This document shows positions 1-11,800 of a stretch of DNA of 64,000 nt, piece after piece (position 1 is the stretch's first letter; every line of letters starts with the position of its first letter). Under the pieces are notes generated by a model. It saw nothing but the letters and a program-made list of their open reading frames with translations. It was not told the DNA's origin and ran no database searches. This stretch comes from Hypomesus transpacificus (taxonomy: Eukaryota; Chordata; Actinopteri; Osmeriformes; Osmeridae). The translations under genes were made by a program, and so were the position numbers. The DNA lies in assembly GCF_021917145.1 (NCBI RefSeq), contig NC_061070.1, positions 15,152,950 to 15,216,949 of the forward strand. Reading direction: 5' to 3'.

Positions 1-1990
1 GGGTCCCCACATACACAAACACGCATACACACACATCCACACACACATGCATACACACACACATACATACACACACCTCACCAGACCTGTCTCAAGGTCA
101 GCAACAGGTCAGGATTTAAGCTGAAGAGATTCTGCATGCCATTTAAAAATGTTACTTGTGTCCCAAATTTGAATTGGGACTAATCGGCTTACTAATTTAT
201 GGAATTGGGGTTCTATAGGGATATGCAGCAGTCTGATGACTAGTAAAAAGACCCTGTGTCAGGGGAAGAGAGGTAGAATTACAGTGCTTTGTTCCTCTGA
301 GGTTCCGCACGTCCAACTCAGGTCACCAGGAGGAAAAGTGCCACAACTCATCCATCCCATTGGCAGGTGTAGTCATCCAACATTCTGACCTGTGGGGATT
401 CAGGCATCCGGGGCTGATTAGGCCATGTCCTGGCGCCGTCATTAGTCCACAGTGGAGACACTCATCTTCATGGGCAGACACAGTGCTGCTAATTGCCTCA
501 ATTTGGAGGAAGGCCTGTGACAGTTCAATGGCGATGAAGGGCACACACAAGGTCAATTGTCTTGCCTCTGAATAGTAAACTAATTTCTGATGTGTTATGA
601 TTGACTAAATAGGCATTAATGAACCAGGAACGGTCATTATTTTCAAGTTCAGAGAGTACTCTCTCCAGACGGGCTCTATTCCTCCTCGCTGCACCATCGT
701 CATTTAAGAAATCATAGCATTTTAACTTTCGTCATTTGCACGTCACTTAAGTTACAGTACTAACATTTGGGGAGTGACTTTACATAAAAGCAGTTGCCAA
801 CAATTGGACCGTCTCAGATAAATGACTTTCTGGAAAGCCTTGTGTGTAAAATAACGCGAAAATCATGGAACTCATGGAAGACAACAATTAGTGTGGAGCG
901 TTGTGTGGGAAGAGGGGAGAGAGAGAGGGGAAGGCCAGTGTGTGTGTGTGAGAGCGGGCAGGTCGGCAGGATGGGGCTGCTGGTGTGAATGGGTTTGACA
1001 GAAGGAGGCTGTGTGCAGTCTGCTCAGGACACACCAGTGGTGGCACGTTTAACCGTGGAACCTGCTAGCCAATCACCTTCCCCCCATTTGGCCTGTCACC
1101 CCACATCAGTGGGGTCAAGGGGCGCCACACAGTTAATGAGGCCTCGCTTCCAACGCACCCTTCAACTCCCACCAAGCCCCGGCTTAAAGTTGGTTGCACA
1201 GGAAAAACGTCAAACTCACAATCAAACTAACAGTCCTCCTCTGCTTCTGTCTACCTCCAAATGTTATCTTTCCACACAGACCGATTTACTTTGAAACTTT
1301 GAGGTTCTGTAAAAATAATATCAGTTTTGTTCGACAATTAAGTCCACAATACCCCGCTGTAACTGTTCACCCTTGTAATCAGATCATGCTTGATGAGGAG
1401 TCACGAACAAAGCCATGCAAATTCTAATTAAATCTGCAGCGTTGGTACAGGCTTGTTTGATCGCCAGGCTCTTTCATGCACCCTAATCACTCCTGACAGA
1501 CCCTTCCAACAGATTCTGTGACAAACTTCTCAATTTTACTGGGGGATTTTTGAACTTTGCTTGCTCCTCCGGGTCTGTCAAACAATTCAAATCAATGACC
1601 CAATTGACCACTGGTCCCCTTGTTGATAACCTCAATGAGCTCTATGTGCCATTCTTTGTCTGGGGCGAAATGCCGATAGCATTTTCTGGTAATTAAATGT
1701 CCGTTTCGCGCTCAATACAAACACTGGATGGCTGGTTCACATCAAAACCCCCGGAGCATAGTGAAGGGCTGGTGGGGGGGCAGAGATGCAGGTGCAGAGG
1801 GGTTGGGAAGGGGGAGTTAGGAGGCATGACGGGACTTTCCCACATTCTGACGCAGGACTCATTAGGTCACCATAATAAGGAAGCAGTTTTTTGTTTTTAT
1901 TAAAAATCTCATTCATTCGCCAACAATGACAGGCCACTGACCTCATTGATGCCCTAGCTACTCCCTTGTTATCTGAATATCCCGTGTAGA
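1..1990. other. Intergenic DNA left of the first exon candidate
   Basis: No gene is supported here. The first 80 bases are an imperfect CA microsatellite. The stretches around 340-620 and 1370-1700 are non-repetitive, contain AT-rich homeodomain-like TAATTA/TAATTG cores, and look like the type of sequence found in conserved non-coding elements, but conservation cannot be tested from one sequence. Short open frames in this stretch lack splice signals and family motifs and are not called as genes. Confidence 0.5.
1374..1400 (+). repeat. 27-bp motif, first copy (second at 3285-3311)
   Basis: A 27-bp segment beginning TGTAATCAGATC and ending TTGATGAGGAG occurs here and again at 3285-3311 with two mismatches, in the same orientation. 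A CGACAAT core lies about 42-44 bp upstream of both copies. This suggests an old local duplication of a non-coding segment, or a diverged dispersed repeat. Confidence 0.5.
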
Positions 1991-2058
1991 ATGGAACGTC
2001 TAATTGCAACTCTGCTCCTGGTGGCTTGGTCGTTCATCTGCGAGAGTCTTTCGCCCTG
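1991..2058 (+). CDS. Candidate first coding exon of an unidentified secreted protein
   Basis: An ATG at 1991 opens a 68-nt frame reading MERLIATLLLVAWSF followed by seven more residues. That is a short N-region, a leucine-rich hydrophobic core and small residues near a possible cleavage site, which is the shape of a signal peptide. It ends in CTG|GTAAGT, a strong splice donor, leaving two bases over. A strong acceptor (long pyrimidine tract, CAG at 2438-2440) follows; joining to it gives a short Cys-containing tail that meets a stop after 12 further complete codons, so the partner exon is not secure. The family is not recognised. It could be a small secreted peptide, the first exon of a larger gene, or a chance combination in a non-coding RNA. 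Confidence 0.3.
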
Positions 2059-4200
2059 GTAAGTGTAAAGGGAGCTAAAGAGACTTGGCCTGCCTCACAC
2101 CCTGATGGCATCACATGTTGGGAGGAGCAAGCGCCGGCAGAAACCAGAACATTCCGTCTTCTGTGAGGATGTTTTGTTTTCCACTTTTTATCGAGTTCTC
2201 TGTCCCGCAAGCTTTCTGTGCGCTAGATGCTTACATTCAATTTGTGTGGTTTATGCATGTGTGTGTGCGCACGGGTTGTTGAGGCGGAAGGATAAAGTGG
2301 GGAGAGACGAGGTTTAGTGCCCCCTTTCCACCTCCCTCAGGGTGACAGTGAGCAGAGGATAAGCAGGAGATCAAAGCCTTCTGGGCCTGAGTGCTACTAG
2401 CCCCCCTCTCCTCCTCTCTTCCTCCCTTCCTCTCTCCCAGCGCGGTCCACTGTGCCACTATCTGCCCAGCATCTCACTAATGTTCACGTAACGGAGATAA
2501 CAGGTTTCCCAGACAACGGGAGCTCACACACAGAGAGCCATTCTGCCCGTTGGTGCGTCAGCGTCAGAGCCGACTCAGATAGGTCACGGTGTCAACAGCT
2601 GCTTTGGCAGCGGTGCCATGGTTCCTCCAGTTGCACGTCACAGCCAGATCCATGTCACAGTGGATCACTTTCCTCTGTTCAAACACATGTTGGTGTAGGG
2701 ATGAGACGTTCCTATAACGTTGAACTGATAGGTACGCCAATGGGCTTGTGCGCCCATGTACAAGCCGAGCTGTGAGCTGTGAGGAGGAACAAAACGTTAA
2801 GTCTCCCAGCGATGTGGCTTCAGTCTAGGTTCTGGGGTTCATACGCATTTATCAGTCAGCTGAATCGAGAGTCACACTCTGCAAGAATAATGAATGGATC
2901 AAAGACACGGAAACTGTCTGCTGCAGAGTCTCTCTGAGGCATGAAGATCAGAGGATTAGCGTCTAATTAGAGATTAGATTCGAGGATAGAAGAAGAATAA
3001 CAGAAGAAAACACGATGTGTTATAAAAAATATGGAAAACTCTCCATCACAGACGAGACAGTTATCATGCACCAGGCCAGGCTTAACCAATGGAGGCTGGA
3101 GCCACAGGGCGTTCCACCCCTGGCCCTAGGCACCAGGCTCTGAACCGGCTACTGAGCGCGATGAGAACATGATCCGTCCTCCACAACTGTCCTTCCGTAA
3201 TCAAAGTGAATCAGTACGTAAGAGCGCAGTACTAGGAAAACGACAATGAATTGTGATATTGAATTCTAATAACGTATCACTGATTGTAATCAGATCGCGC
3301 TTGATGAGGAGGATTCGCACAGGGGTGGAACCACACAATGGAACCCTCTTTGTCGTAACAAGGCAAGGTAACCTCTTAAACTCCAACTGTGAGCGCAGGA
3401 GGAAAACAATCAATCTTCCCCTTTTTGTTGTTGTTTTGGAATGGATATCTTTATACCTTCCTCATCCCCATAATAGAAGCCTTTGCTTTCGCAGGCTGCT
3501 GCCCTCTGTTTCACATGCAGACTAAATGACTTTAACAAACATCTACATGTCAACACTCAGGGTTTGAGCAGAGGCCCTCCTGCCTTCTCCCACCACTCTT
3601 AAACTGTCAGTCTCCCTTCTGAGACGCTGAAGGCTGAAAGGCCAAACCTCTCATTCCAGACAGACAACAATGAAGCTGCCTACTGTGTTGAGACCACACA
3701 CATGAACACACACACATGTGCACACATACTACACACAGTACAGACATACCAAGAGTTTAAGCATTCTTGAGATGATGTGTTTCATGTAGCTTTTCAGACA
3801 CACTGACACAAATGGACAAGTGTGAGTTGAGCATCGAAGGCATTCTACATTCAGCCAGGTGATGCCGCAGAAGCGAAACATACCTACCACACAGCTGATT
3901 AGCAGTAATGTAATGGTTTGATTCAATGCAGACTGTGGTTGATGATTTGCTGGGAGCCCACAGTTCTGCTCTCCCTAGAAACCCTGTCTGCTTTCAGGAA
4001 AGGTCTAGATAAGGTTCATGCTTAAGTTGTGGGTATAGCTCCCCCTAGTGCTCTCACAAGCACACTACAGCCAAAGGGTCTGAAAAGAAAAAAAGGGTGG
4101 CATATATCTGTGAAATACTCCTTTAAATCATTTGAACTGTGTTTGGGATGTAAAAGGTAGTGTTTGGACCAAAGAGGACATGAAGATAAGACCAAACATG
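2059..4200. other. Intron or intergenic DNA between the exon candidate and the tbc1d12 3' end
   Basis: No complete gene is seen. The best splice acceptor is at 2440, after about 40 bases of nearly pure pyrimidine. An open frame of about 100 codons continues from there in another phase but has no recognisable domain. The second copy of the 27-bp motif lies at 3285-3311. A short CA-rich tract is at 3700-3740. Confidence 0.4.
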
Positions 4201-5844
4201 TAATTTTTACTTTTTTATTTACACATGTAACTAGTGTTCATATATGAAAGAGAGGATCTTTTTACATGTTATGTACAGAACCAGTAAGGCATAAGAAAAC
4301 TGTACAATTGAAAACAAACAGAAACTGAAAAAAGAAACCTAAATTAATCATTTACAGAGATAAAATACAACCAAAGGTTATGAGAGAACTTAAATAATAT
4401 CCATTGGACCATTTTATTTTGGAAGAAATAAAATAAGCCTTATTTGATGTACATAGCCATAAAATGAAGAAAATTGCATTTACAATTTCTGCCCCCTCCC
4501 CTCAGCTCCCCTGCCTAAATATTTAATCAAAGCACTGCACCGTCATAAAGGCAGGATAATACCATCAAAGCATGGCTGACTACCGAAGCCGCTAAACTCA
4601 ATACGAAGCAGCTCAAACATGTGTTTCTTTTCAAAACACTGAAAACCTCATATGCCCAGCAAGACAGATAACTATTGCACTTTTATATAAAAATATCCTC
4701 TCCAGCTCCCATCTCTTCCTCCGATGGGGTGTGTCAAGTTTTCTGCAGCTAGCAGAATTATAAGGGCACACAGATATACTCTTCACATATTCCACAATGC
4801 TGTCCCTTGGAGTGTTGCCATGGAGCCCAGTGGGATTGTTGTTTGAGAGGAGCATACAGAATGTACATCATACATGAATACGTAGATACACCACACAAAT
4901 ACGTCTTTAATGAAGGCCCGGGCCTACAATCCCCACACCGGCATCACACAGTCGACGCCAAATGGATCTCAGGTGAGGGACTGGTCAGCCACAAGTTCAT
5001 ATTTACAGATACAAACACTTACGTCATGGAGGAATTTGGCATGACCATCCAGAAATAGAAAAGAAATGGCCTGTAACAGGTGTGTCTTCAGATAGCACTT
5101 TAGACCAGGCTGCACTGGAGTCTCAGTGGCTCCAGGAATCCCACTTAAGGCCTGCTCATACGCTGGTGTGTGTGTGCGTGTGTGTCAGCGTGTGTATGTT
5201 CAAACAGAGGTAGGGGTGAAAATGCAGGTAGAGTTCACATGTATAGCATAAGCTAACCAAAGGAGTGTTGAGGTAAACCTTGATGCCTAGTGACTGTGTG
5301 CTACGCCACTCTATTAACAATGACAATTTCCCCCTTGGGACTGAGGTGTGTGTGATCAGCCGACTTCAGTTTAGCTACCACGGTTCCAACTATGCTCGGA
5401 CACAAACGGCTCCTAGTGTACAGATGTCAAACGGCAGTACTACCTGCTTCTCATGTATTTAGTGCCTTTCATTGGCAAGCAAACCATCTCTCTACTCCTT
5501 TTGTAGCACTTATGAATGTAAATAATTGTTGTTGTTGCTGCCAAACTTAGAGAAACGGCTTTGTGGCTAGTACGAGTCCCTGTTTCCAATGGTGAATCCG
5601 AGGACGTTTGAATCACTGTTCACCATTTGGCTAGTGTTAGCCTGATATAGGCTTAGTTTGATAAAGGACTAATTGTATCATAATGCCCAGGTAGCATTAG
5701 CTTGATACCAGACCATTGTTAGCTTGTTTCTGGGATATTATTATCCTGGGTGAGTGTTAGCTTAGCACTAGGCTAGCCTTACCTTGGTATTGGGCTACCT
5801 CTAGCTTGGGGCTGGCATAGCATTAGCTTAATGGTGGATTAGCA
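4201..5844 (-). other. Probable 3' UTR of tbc1d12
   Basis: The stretch follows the tbc1d12 stop on the minus strand. It is AT-rich at its far end and contains AATAAA on the minus strand (TTTATT at 4214-4219), which could end the transcript. The extent is inferred from this signal only. Confidence 0.45.
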
Positions 5845-5850
5845 CTAGCT
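5625..5850. repeat. Degenerate TTAGCTT-type repeat at the tbc1d12 stop
   Basis: Variants of TTAGCTTG, TTAGCCTG and TAGCATTAGC recur about a dozen times at irregular 15-25 bp spacing, running up to and through the tbc1d12 stop codon at 5845-5847. They would lie at the start of the 3' UTR. Confidence 0.5.
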
Positions 5851-8800
5851 TCTCAACGCAGGACTATTGTTCTTGTCCGCCTCCTTATTGCCGTCCTTCA
5901 TCAACGCAGAGAAGACCTGAGGTAAATAAACATGTAATATAAAATGACAATACGTGTGACGTGCTATCTGAGATCAATTCAAGTCTTCACCGTACGCGTG
6001 TGCCTAGGTGTCTCGACGTTTTTATTTCCACTTACCTGGCCCCACCTGCGGTTGCTACTGAGCATGTGCGTGGTGGCCATGCAGGAGAAGAGCGCGTGCG
6101 CGGCCATGTCCTCAGGGAGCCTGGTGAGGAACTGGGCCATGTGGATGAAGTCCATCTGCTGCAGGACGTCCTGGTAAAGACGCAGGATTCCCAGGCCTGT
6201 CCGGAACAAGCTCTCCTCGCCGTCGCGGCAGAACACGTCCCACACACGGCACGCCACATCTAGCGGCAGAGACTTACTATACAGGGTGAAGATCCTGAAT
6301 GGGAAGGAGAGCAGGGAACAATGGAAGAAGAAATGGATGAGGGAAGAAAGGGAGGGATGGGGAGAGAAAAATCAACAAAAGAGAGGGAGGGGAATAGGTT
6401 TCTAGTATTACAGGCCGTCGTACTAAAAGGATCTGGTGTTGCTAACAAACCGAAGAAACAACCCGGGATCTTATCGTTCACCGCTGAGAAGATGCGGCCT
6501 CGCCAAAATAGGTCTTCCTGGGGCGGCCCATAACCGTTCTCCCTGTTCAGAGGAGGAAATGAGGTAACATCATGACTCACCAGTCTATTAGGTAGAGGTC
6601 AGGGGTCAGGTTGTTGGTCTGGAAGTGAATGAAGAGGCGGGGCAGGTTTTCCTCGAAGAACACCTCGAAAGCAGCAAAGTATTTCAACATCTGAGGAACA
6701 CGAGAAAGCGGTCGTGGGATTATTGGCATGTAGGCAATGAATCACATAAGCTTGACGTCTAAAGTGAACTTGTTCATGTATGAACTTGAAATGGAGTAGT
6801 TGAGTGTGAGTTTATGAGTGTGTCGACGTGTGTGTGTGCATGTTCATGCATGTGTGTCAGTACCAGGTCATGGTCCACTCTGAAGAATGCCATCTGACAG
6901 GGCTTGTTGAGAAGGTTAGCGAAGGTGATGAAGGCATCGGCCTCCTCCAGATTCAGGATCAGCACTGCAGCGATGAAGGACATGCCCTGGACCTGGGACA
7001 CACAGCCAACACTGATCTTAGACCAGGCCCAAACCTCCACTACACCCACAGTCAGGTGTAAATTAAAACCACTTATTTGTTTAAGTTACGCCCCCTGGGA
7101 GTGTTGGATTTGCAAATCTTCAATCAATCTTTTGTTTGCTGTACAGTGAACAGGCTGTGCACAGAAAGAACTTCCTGTATTGGAAAACGTCCTGCAGTTG
7201 AGGGTGAATTGGTTTTATACTCACATATCCGATATCTGGTCTGTAGCAGGTATACGCCCCCAGAACACTGTGGAGCAGGTCATGGTATGGCCCACCCTGG
7301 GGGAAGGAGAGAGAGAGACAGGAGAGAGGGATGGAGAGAAGGGATGAAGACGTCCATTTCAACACACAAGTCACACAGACGTAGACACAAGTCACACAGA
7401 CGTAGACACAAGTCACACAGACGTAGACACAAGTCACACAGACTTAGACACAAGTCACACAGACGTAGACACAAGTCACACAGACGTAGACACAAGTCAC
7501 ACAGACGTAGACACAAGTCACACAGACTTAGACACAAGTCACACAGACGTAGACACAAGTCACACAGACGTAGACACAAGTCACACAGACGTAGACACAA
7601 AAACACTTTCCAACCTTCTGGAAAATGAAGAGGGACGGGAAGGTTCTGGAGATGTCCAGCTTGATCAGGTCCAGGCTGGACTCTCTGTCTGCCAGAGACG
7701 CCCCGCAGTCTGACAACAAACAACAACATTTATGACGGGTCAGCTTGGGGTCAGCTTGGTCAAGGTCTCCCAGACAGAAACGTCCAGACAGCACAGTTGC
7801 CCTGGTGACCTACCATCGATCTCGCTCTCGGAGCTCGTCTCACTGTAGCTCCTCCACTTCTCCTTGGCTCTGGACAGGAAGATCTCATACAACTCTGCCC
7901 ACAGACAACATGGTGCGGTGTTAGAAAATCATTTGAATGGATCTGATGGAGTTCTGCTCTCGTTCTGGTGTTAGCCAGCCTGTAGTACAACACTGTAAGT
8001 GTGTGTGTGTGTGTGTGTGCGTGGTCACCTGGTGTGATGTTGAGCTCGTTGCCGATGGCTAGGCTCCAGACCCGCCCTCTGACGCTGGGGGGGAGACCTT
8101 GCCACCACAGCTCTCTCACCCTCCTGGTGTTACGCCTGCAAGGGAGCGCGTTAGGGACGGTGTGTGGGGTGACGGGGAGAGGAACAGAGGGAGGGGGAGG
8201 GATGAGGGACAGAGAGAGAGAGGAGTGGGGGACAGAGGGACGGAGGGTTGGGTGAGTTGAGCACTTGAGGTGTCTGTATTGTGTGTCTGTGTGTTTGTGA
8301 GTGTGTCTCACATGGTCTCCCAGTGAGGCAAGATGTCGTTGTTCCAGATGACCATGGCGCTGGCGATGCTCTCCTCCTGTCTGATCCTCTCCTTCATCTG
8401 ACGCTTCTTCCTCTGCGCCTCCTTCAGCTCTGACACACCAAGGGAGGGAGTTAGTCCGTATGTGTGTGTGTGTGTGTGTCCGTGTGTGTGTGTTTGAGTG
8501 TGTGTGGTGGGTACCTCTTCTCTTGGCTCCTGCCACCATCTCGTCATACTCCTGTCTGTGTCTCTGAGCCTCCTCCTCAGACTTGGCTGGAAGGTTTCTA
8601 CAAACGGGGACATTCAACAATGCTGCATTATGGGAGGTGTAGTTTAGACCTGTTCAAATTGAATCAAAGCAATGGTGGACAGGGCAAACGGTGCACTCTG
8701 GAACGTGTAGTTGGCAGGACTCACGCCGGCCGGTCCTCCAGTATGAGAGCGGTGGTCGAGAGAGGTTCAAACTCCAGGTTCTTCCTCCTCCCTGCAGGCA

Positions 8801-11800
8801 GGGGGCGTTGCTGGTCCTCCTTCACTGGGAACTCCTGCATGGAAGTCAGAAGTTAAACATGGTCAAATCCAGACCTAACATGATTGGATAGCTTCAAGCG
8901 TGAGCCTTCCAACACATCTGTCCCCAGTTTCCTCATAACACATCTGTGAATTCTCCAGGAAGACCTGAGGAGGACCTGAAGGGGGCCTCAGTCTCCAGGC
9001 CTAAATGAGGCCCAGCTGACTGGCCTGATGCAGATCACATGGAGCCAGCTCTGTGTTTATCTAACCTGCCCAGGCCAGCCAGCGCTCTCTCACTCTACAC
9101 GGCAGGGAAGCCTAACAAGCACTCACACAGTGGGTGTGTGTGTGTGTGTGTGTGTGTGGAGTGAGGGGGTGTACACGTGTGTGTTTGTGGGCAATAAAAA
9201 GCTTATTCAGTTATCGCGATCAGCTGCGGGCCAACAGGGATCTTTCAACCCCCCTGCAAGTGACTATCCAATCTCTCGTCTTTCAACATGTAGAATATAT
9301 GTTGTACTGTTAGTAAAGTGCTCAATCATGCTTGTAGGATGCAATGAAAGCACACGCACAGACAGATGGGTGGCAGTCAGGTGACCAGGGATGGGAGAGT
9401 GGAAAAGCAGCGTTTTCAGACCTGAGCAGAGAAGTAACTGAGTTAAGGGTTTAGTGTGACAGAAATGACTCGGTTGGACCGAGGACACTAATCAAGCGCA
9501 CCTCGCGCCTTCTAAACATCTCTGGTCTACGACAAACAGACAAACGGACAGGTATGACGGCGAGAAAGAGAGGAGGTGGAAGAGAAACGTTGCAACCATA
9601 CCCCTGGAGGAGAGAGACTGGGCTCATCAGCCTCAGCATCGAGAGGCCTGTCGAGGCCGGCCTCCTGACGAACAGACAAACACACAAGCTCTGGTTGGTC
9701 AGAAATACTCGGATCCTCTGTGGACCAGGGCACACCATTACCAGCTGAGAGCTAAACACTGCAGGGTGGGGGAGAGAGAGACAGACCAGACAGATGTAGA
9801 GATAGGACCGACAGAGAGAGGATGACAGACAGAGAGAGGATGACAGACAGAGAGAGGATGACAGAGAGAGAGAGGATGACAGACAGAGAGAGGATGACAG
9901 ACAGAGAGAGGATGACAGACAGAGAGAGGATGACAGACAGAGAGAGGATGACAGACAGAGAGAGGATGACAGAGAGAGAGAGGATGACAGAGAGAGAGAG
10001 GATGACAGACAGAGAGAGGATGACAGAGAGAGGATGACAGACAGAGAGAGGATGACAGACAGAGAGAGGATGACAGAAAGAGAGGATGACAGACAGAGAG
10101 AGGATGACAGACAGAGAGAGGATGACAGAGAGAGAGAGGATGACAGACAGAGAGAGGATGACAGACAGAGAGAGGATGACACAGAGAGAGAGGATGACAG
10201 AGAGAGAGAGGATGACAGACAGAGAGAGGATGACAGACAGAGAGAGGATAACAGAGAGAGAGAGGATGACAGACAGAGAGAGGATGACAGACAGAGAGAG
10301 GATGACAGAGAGAGAGAGGATGACAGACAGAGAGAGGATGACAGACAGAGAGAGGATGACAGAGAGAGAGAGAGGATGACAGACAGAGAGAGGATGACAG
10401 ACAGAGAGAGGATGACAGACAGAGAGAGGATGACAGAGAGAGAGAGACAGACAAACCGGCTGACAGAAAGTGGGGCACAATGCTCTGAATGCCTCCTGTC
10501 CAGGGCATGGGCCGGCATGCTCTCACACTGAGACACAACAGCTCACTGGTGGGCCTCCATAGCAGGTAGATGGAAGAGCCGGTGAGAGTGTGTGTGAGTA
10601 TGTGTGTCTATGAGAGTGTGTGTGTGAGTATGAGAGAGAGGCTGTTTAATCGCTGGCAAAGACCAAGCAGCACCACAGCAAGAGGAAGTGAAAGGGGGGA
10701 AGGGAGGGGTCCCCACGGGTCCAGCTGGCTCCCCAGCTGCAGACTTCAGGGCTGGTGTGTGTGTGTGTGTGTGTCAGTCAGTAAAACCAACCTGCTGTAT
10801 GGCCATGGAGTCTTTAGAAGCATCGCTGTCTCGTAATGGGACTTTTCCAAACAACCTCCACCCAGGTGCATTCTGGGATGGGGGCTTGGACTCTTTGGGC
10901 TTCCTAGAAAACAGGCTCCTGAAGGAGAGAGACAGAGTGCGGGATGAAAAGAGGAGAGTAAGGGAAGGAGAGAGAGAGATCAACAAGGGGAGTCAACTGG
11001 ACATACACACGCGCATACACACACACACACACACACACGCACCTCCCTGAGGTTCTCAGGCTTAGATGTGGTAAGTCTTGGGAACCTCAGTGCAGATATG
11101 AGAGAAAATATTTGCATTGCTGACTGCTAGGAAAAGCCAATATGTGCTCCTGTGGTTGCTATGCAGGGTAGGAGGGGGAAAGAACATCTTCATGTCTCAT
11201 ATGATCCTGCCCTGAGCCATGGAGGAGCAGCTAAACCCATGGTATGTCATGGAGAGAGGGAGTAAGTCTCTCTTCCAATCCCATCGGACATGTTACTTTA
11301 TAAGGAAGAGAGTGAGTGAGACCAAGAGGAGGGGAGAATGACAGAGCCAGATAGAGAGCCAGAGAGAACCAGAGAGCCAGAGAGAGCCAGAGAGAGAGCC
11401 AGAGAAAGAGCCAGAGAGAGCCAGAGAGAGAGCCAGAGAAAGAGCCAGAGAGAGAGCCAGAGAAAGAGCCAGAGAGCCAGAGAGAGCCAGAGAGAGAGAG
11501 CGACAGACAGAGACAGTGAGATGATGTCCTTTGCAGTTGTCAGCTCTTGGCCAGGTCCCCATAGAAGCCATAAATGTGAGAGAACATAACCATTTTCCCC
11601 TGAAGCGCCGAGAATAAAAACAAGGTCTGCAAACTCACTCCGTTTCCCAGAGTGACTGAGGTCTAGAACATGTGTTTCCAGCTAGGCTGATTCTGCGGTA
11701 CACTACCAAATCAGACCCCACAAACCTAGGATATTTGATCAATCAGACACCAAGATCAGTAAGAACTGGTAGGCCCTATGCCTATTAGACACGTCAAATC

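Noticed and set aside
7077..7729. Open frames with a repeating HKSHRRR-type or LCDLCLR-type peptide, and a CRISPR-like regular array
   Set aside because: They come from the 21-bp intronic minisatellite. Units are directly adjacent without unique spacers, and the context is a vertebrate intron, so it is neither a gene nor a CRISPR array.
7760..8620. A 286-codon minus-strand frame
   Set aside because: It reads through tbc1d12 exons and the introns between them, including a CA repeat. The spliced exons explain all the conserved pieces.
9451..10538. Very long open frames of 240-360 codons on both strands
   Set aside because: They are translations of the 18-bp purine minisatellite within tbc1d12 intron 2. 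The period is a multiple of three, which prevents stops.
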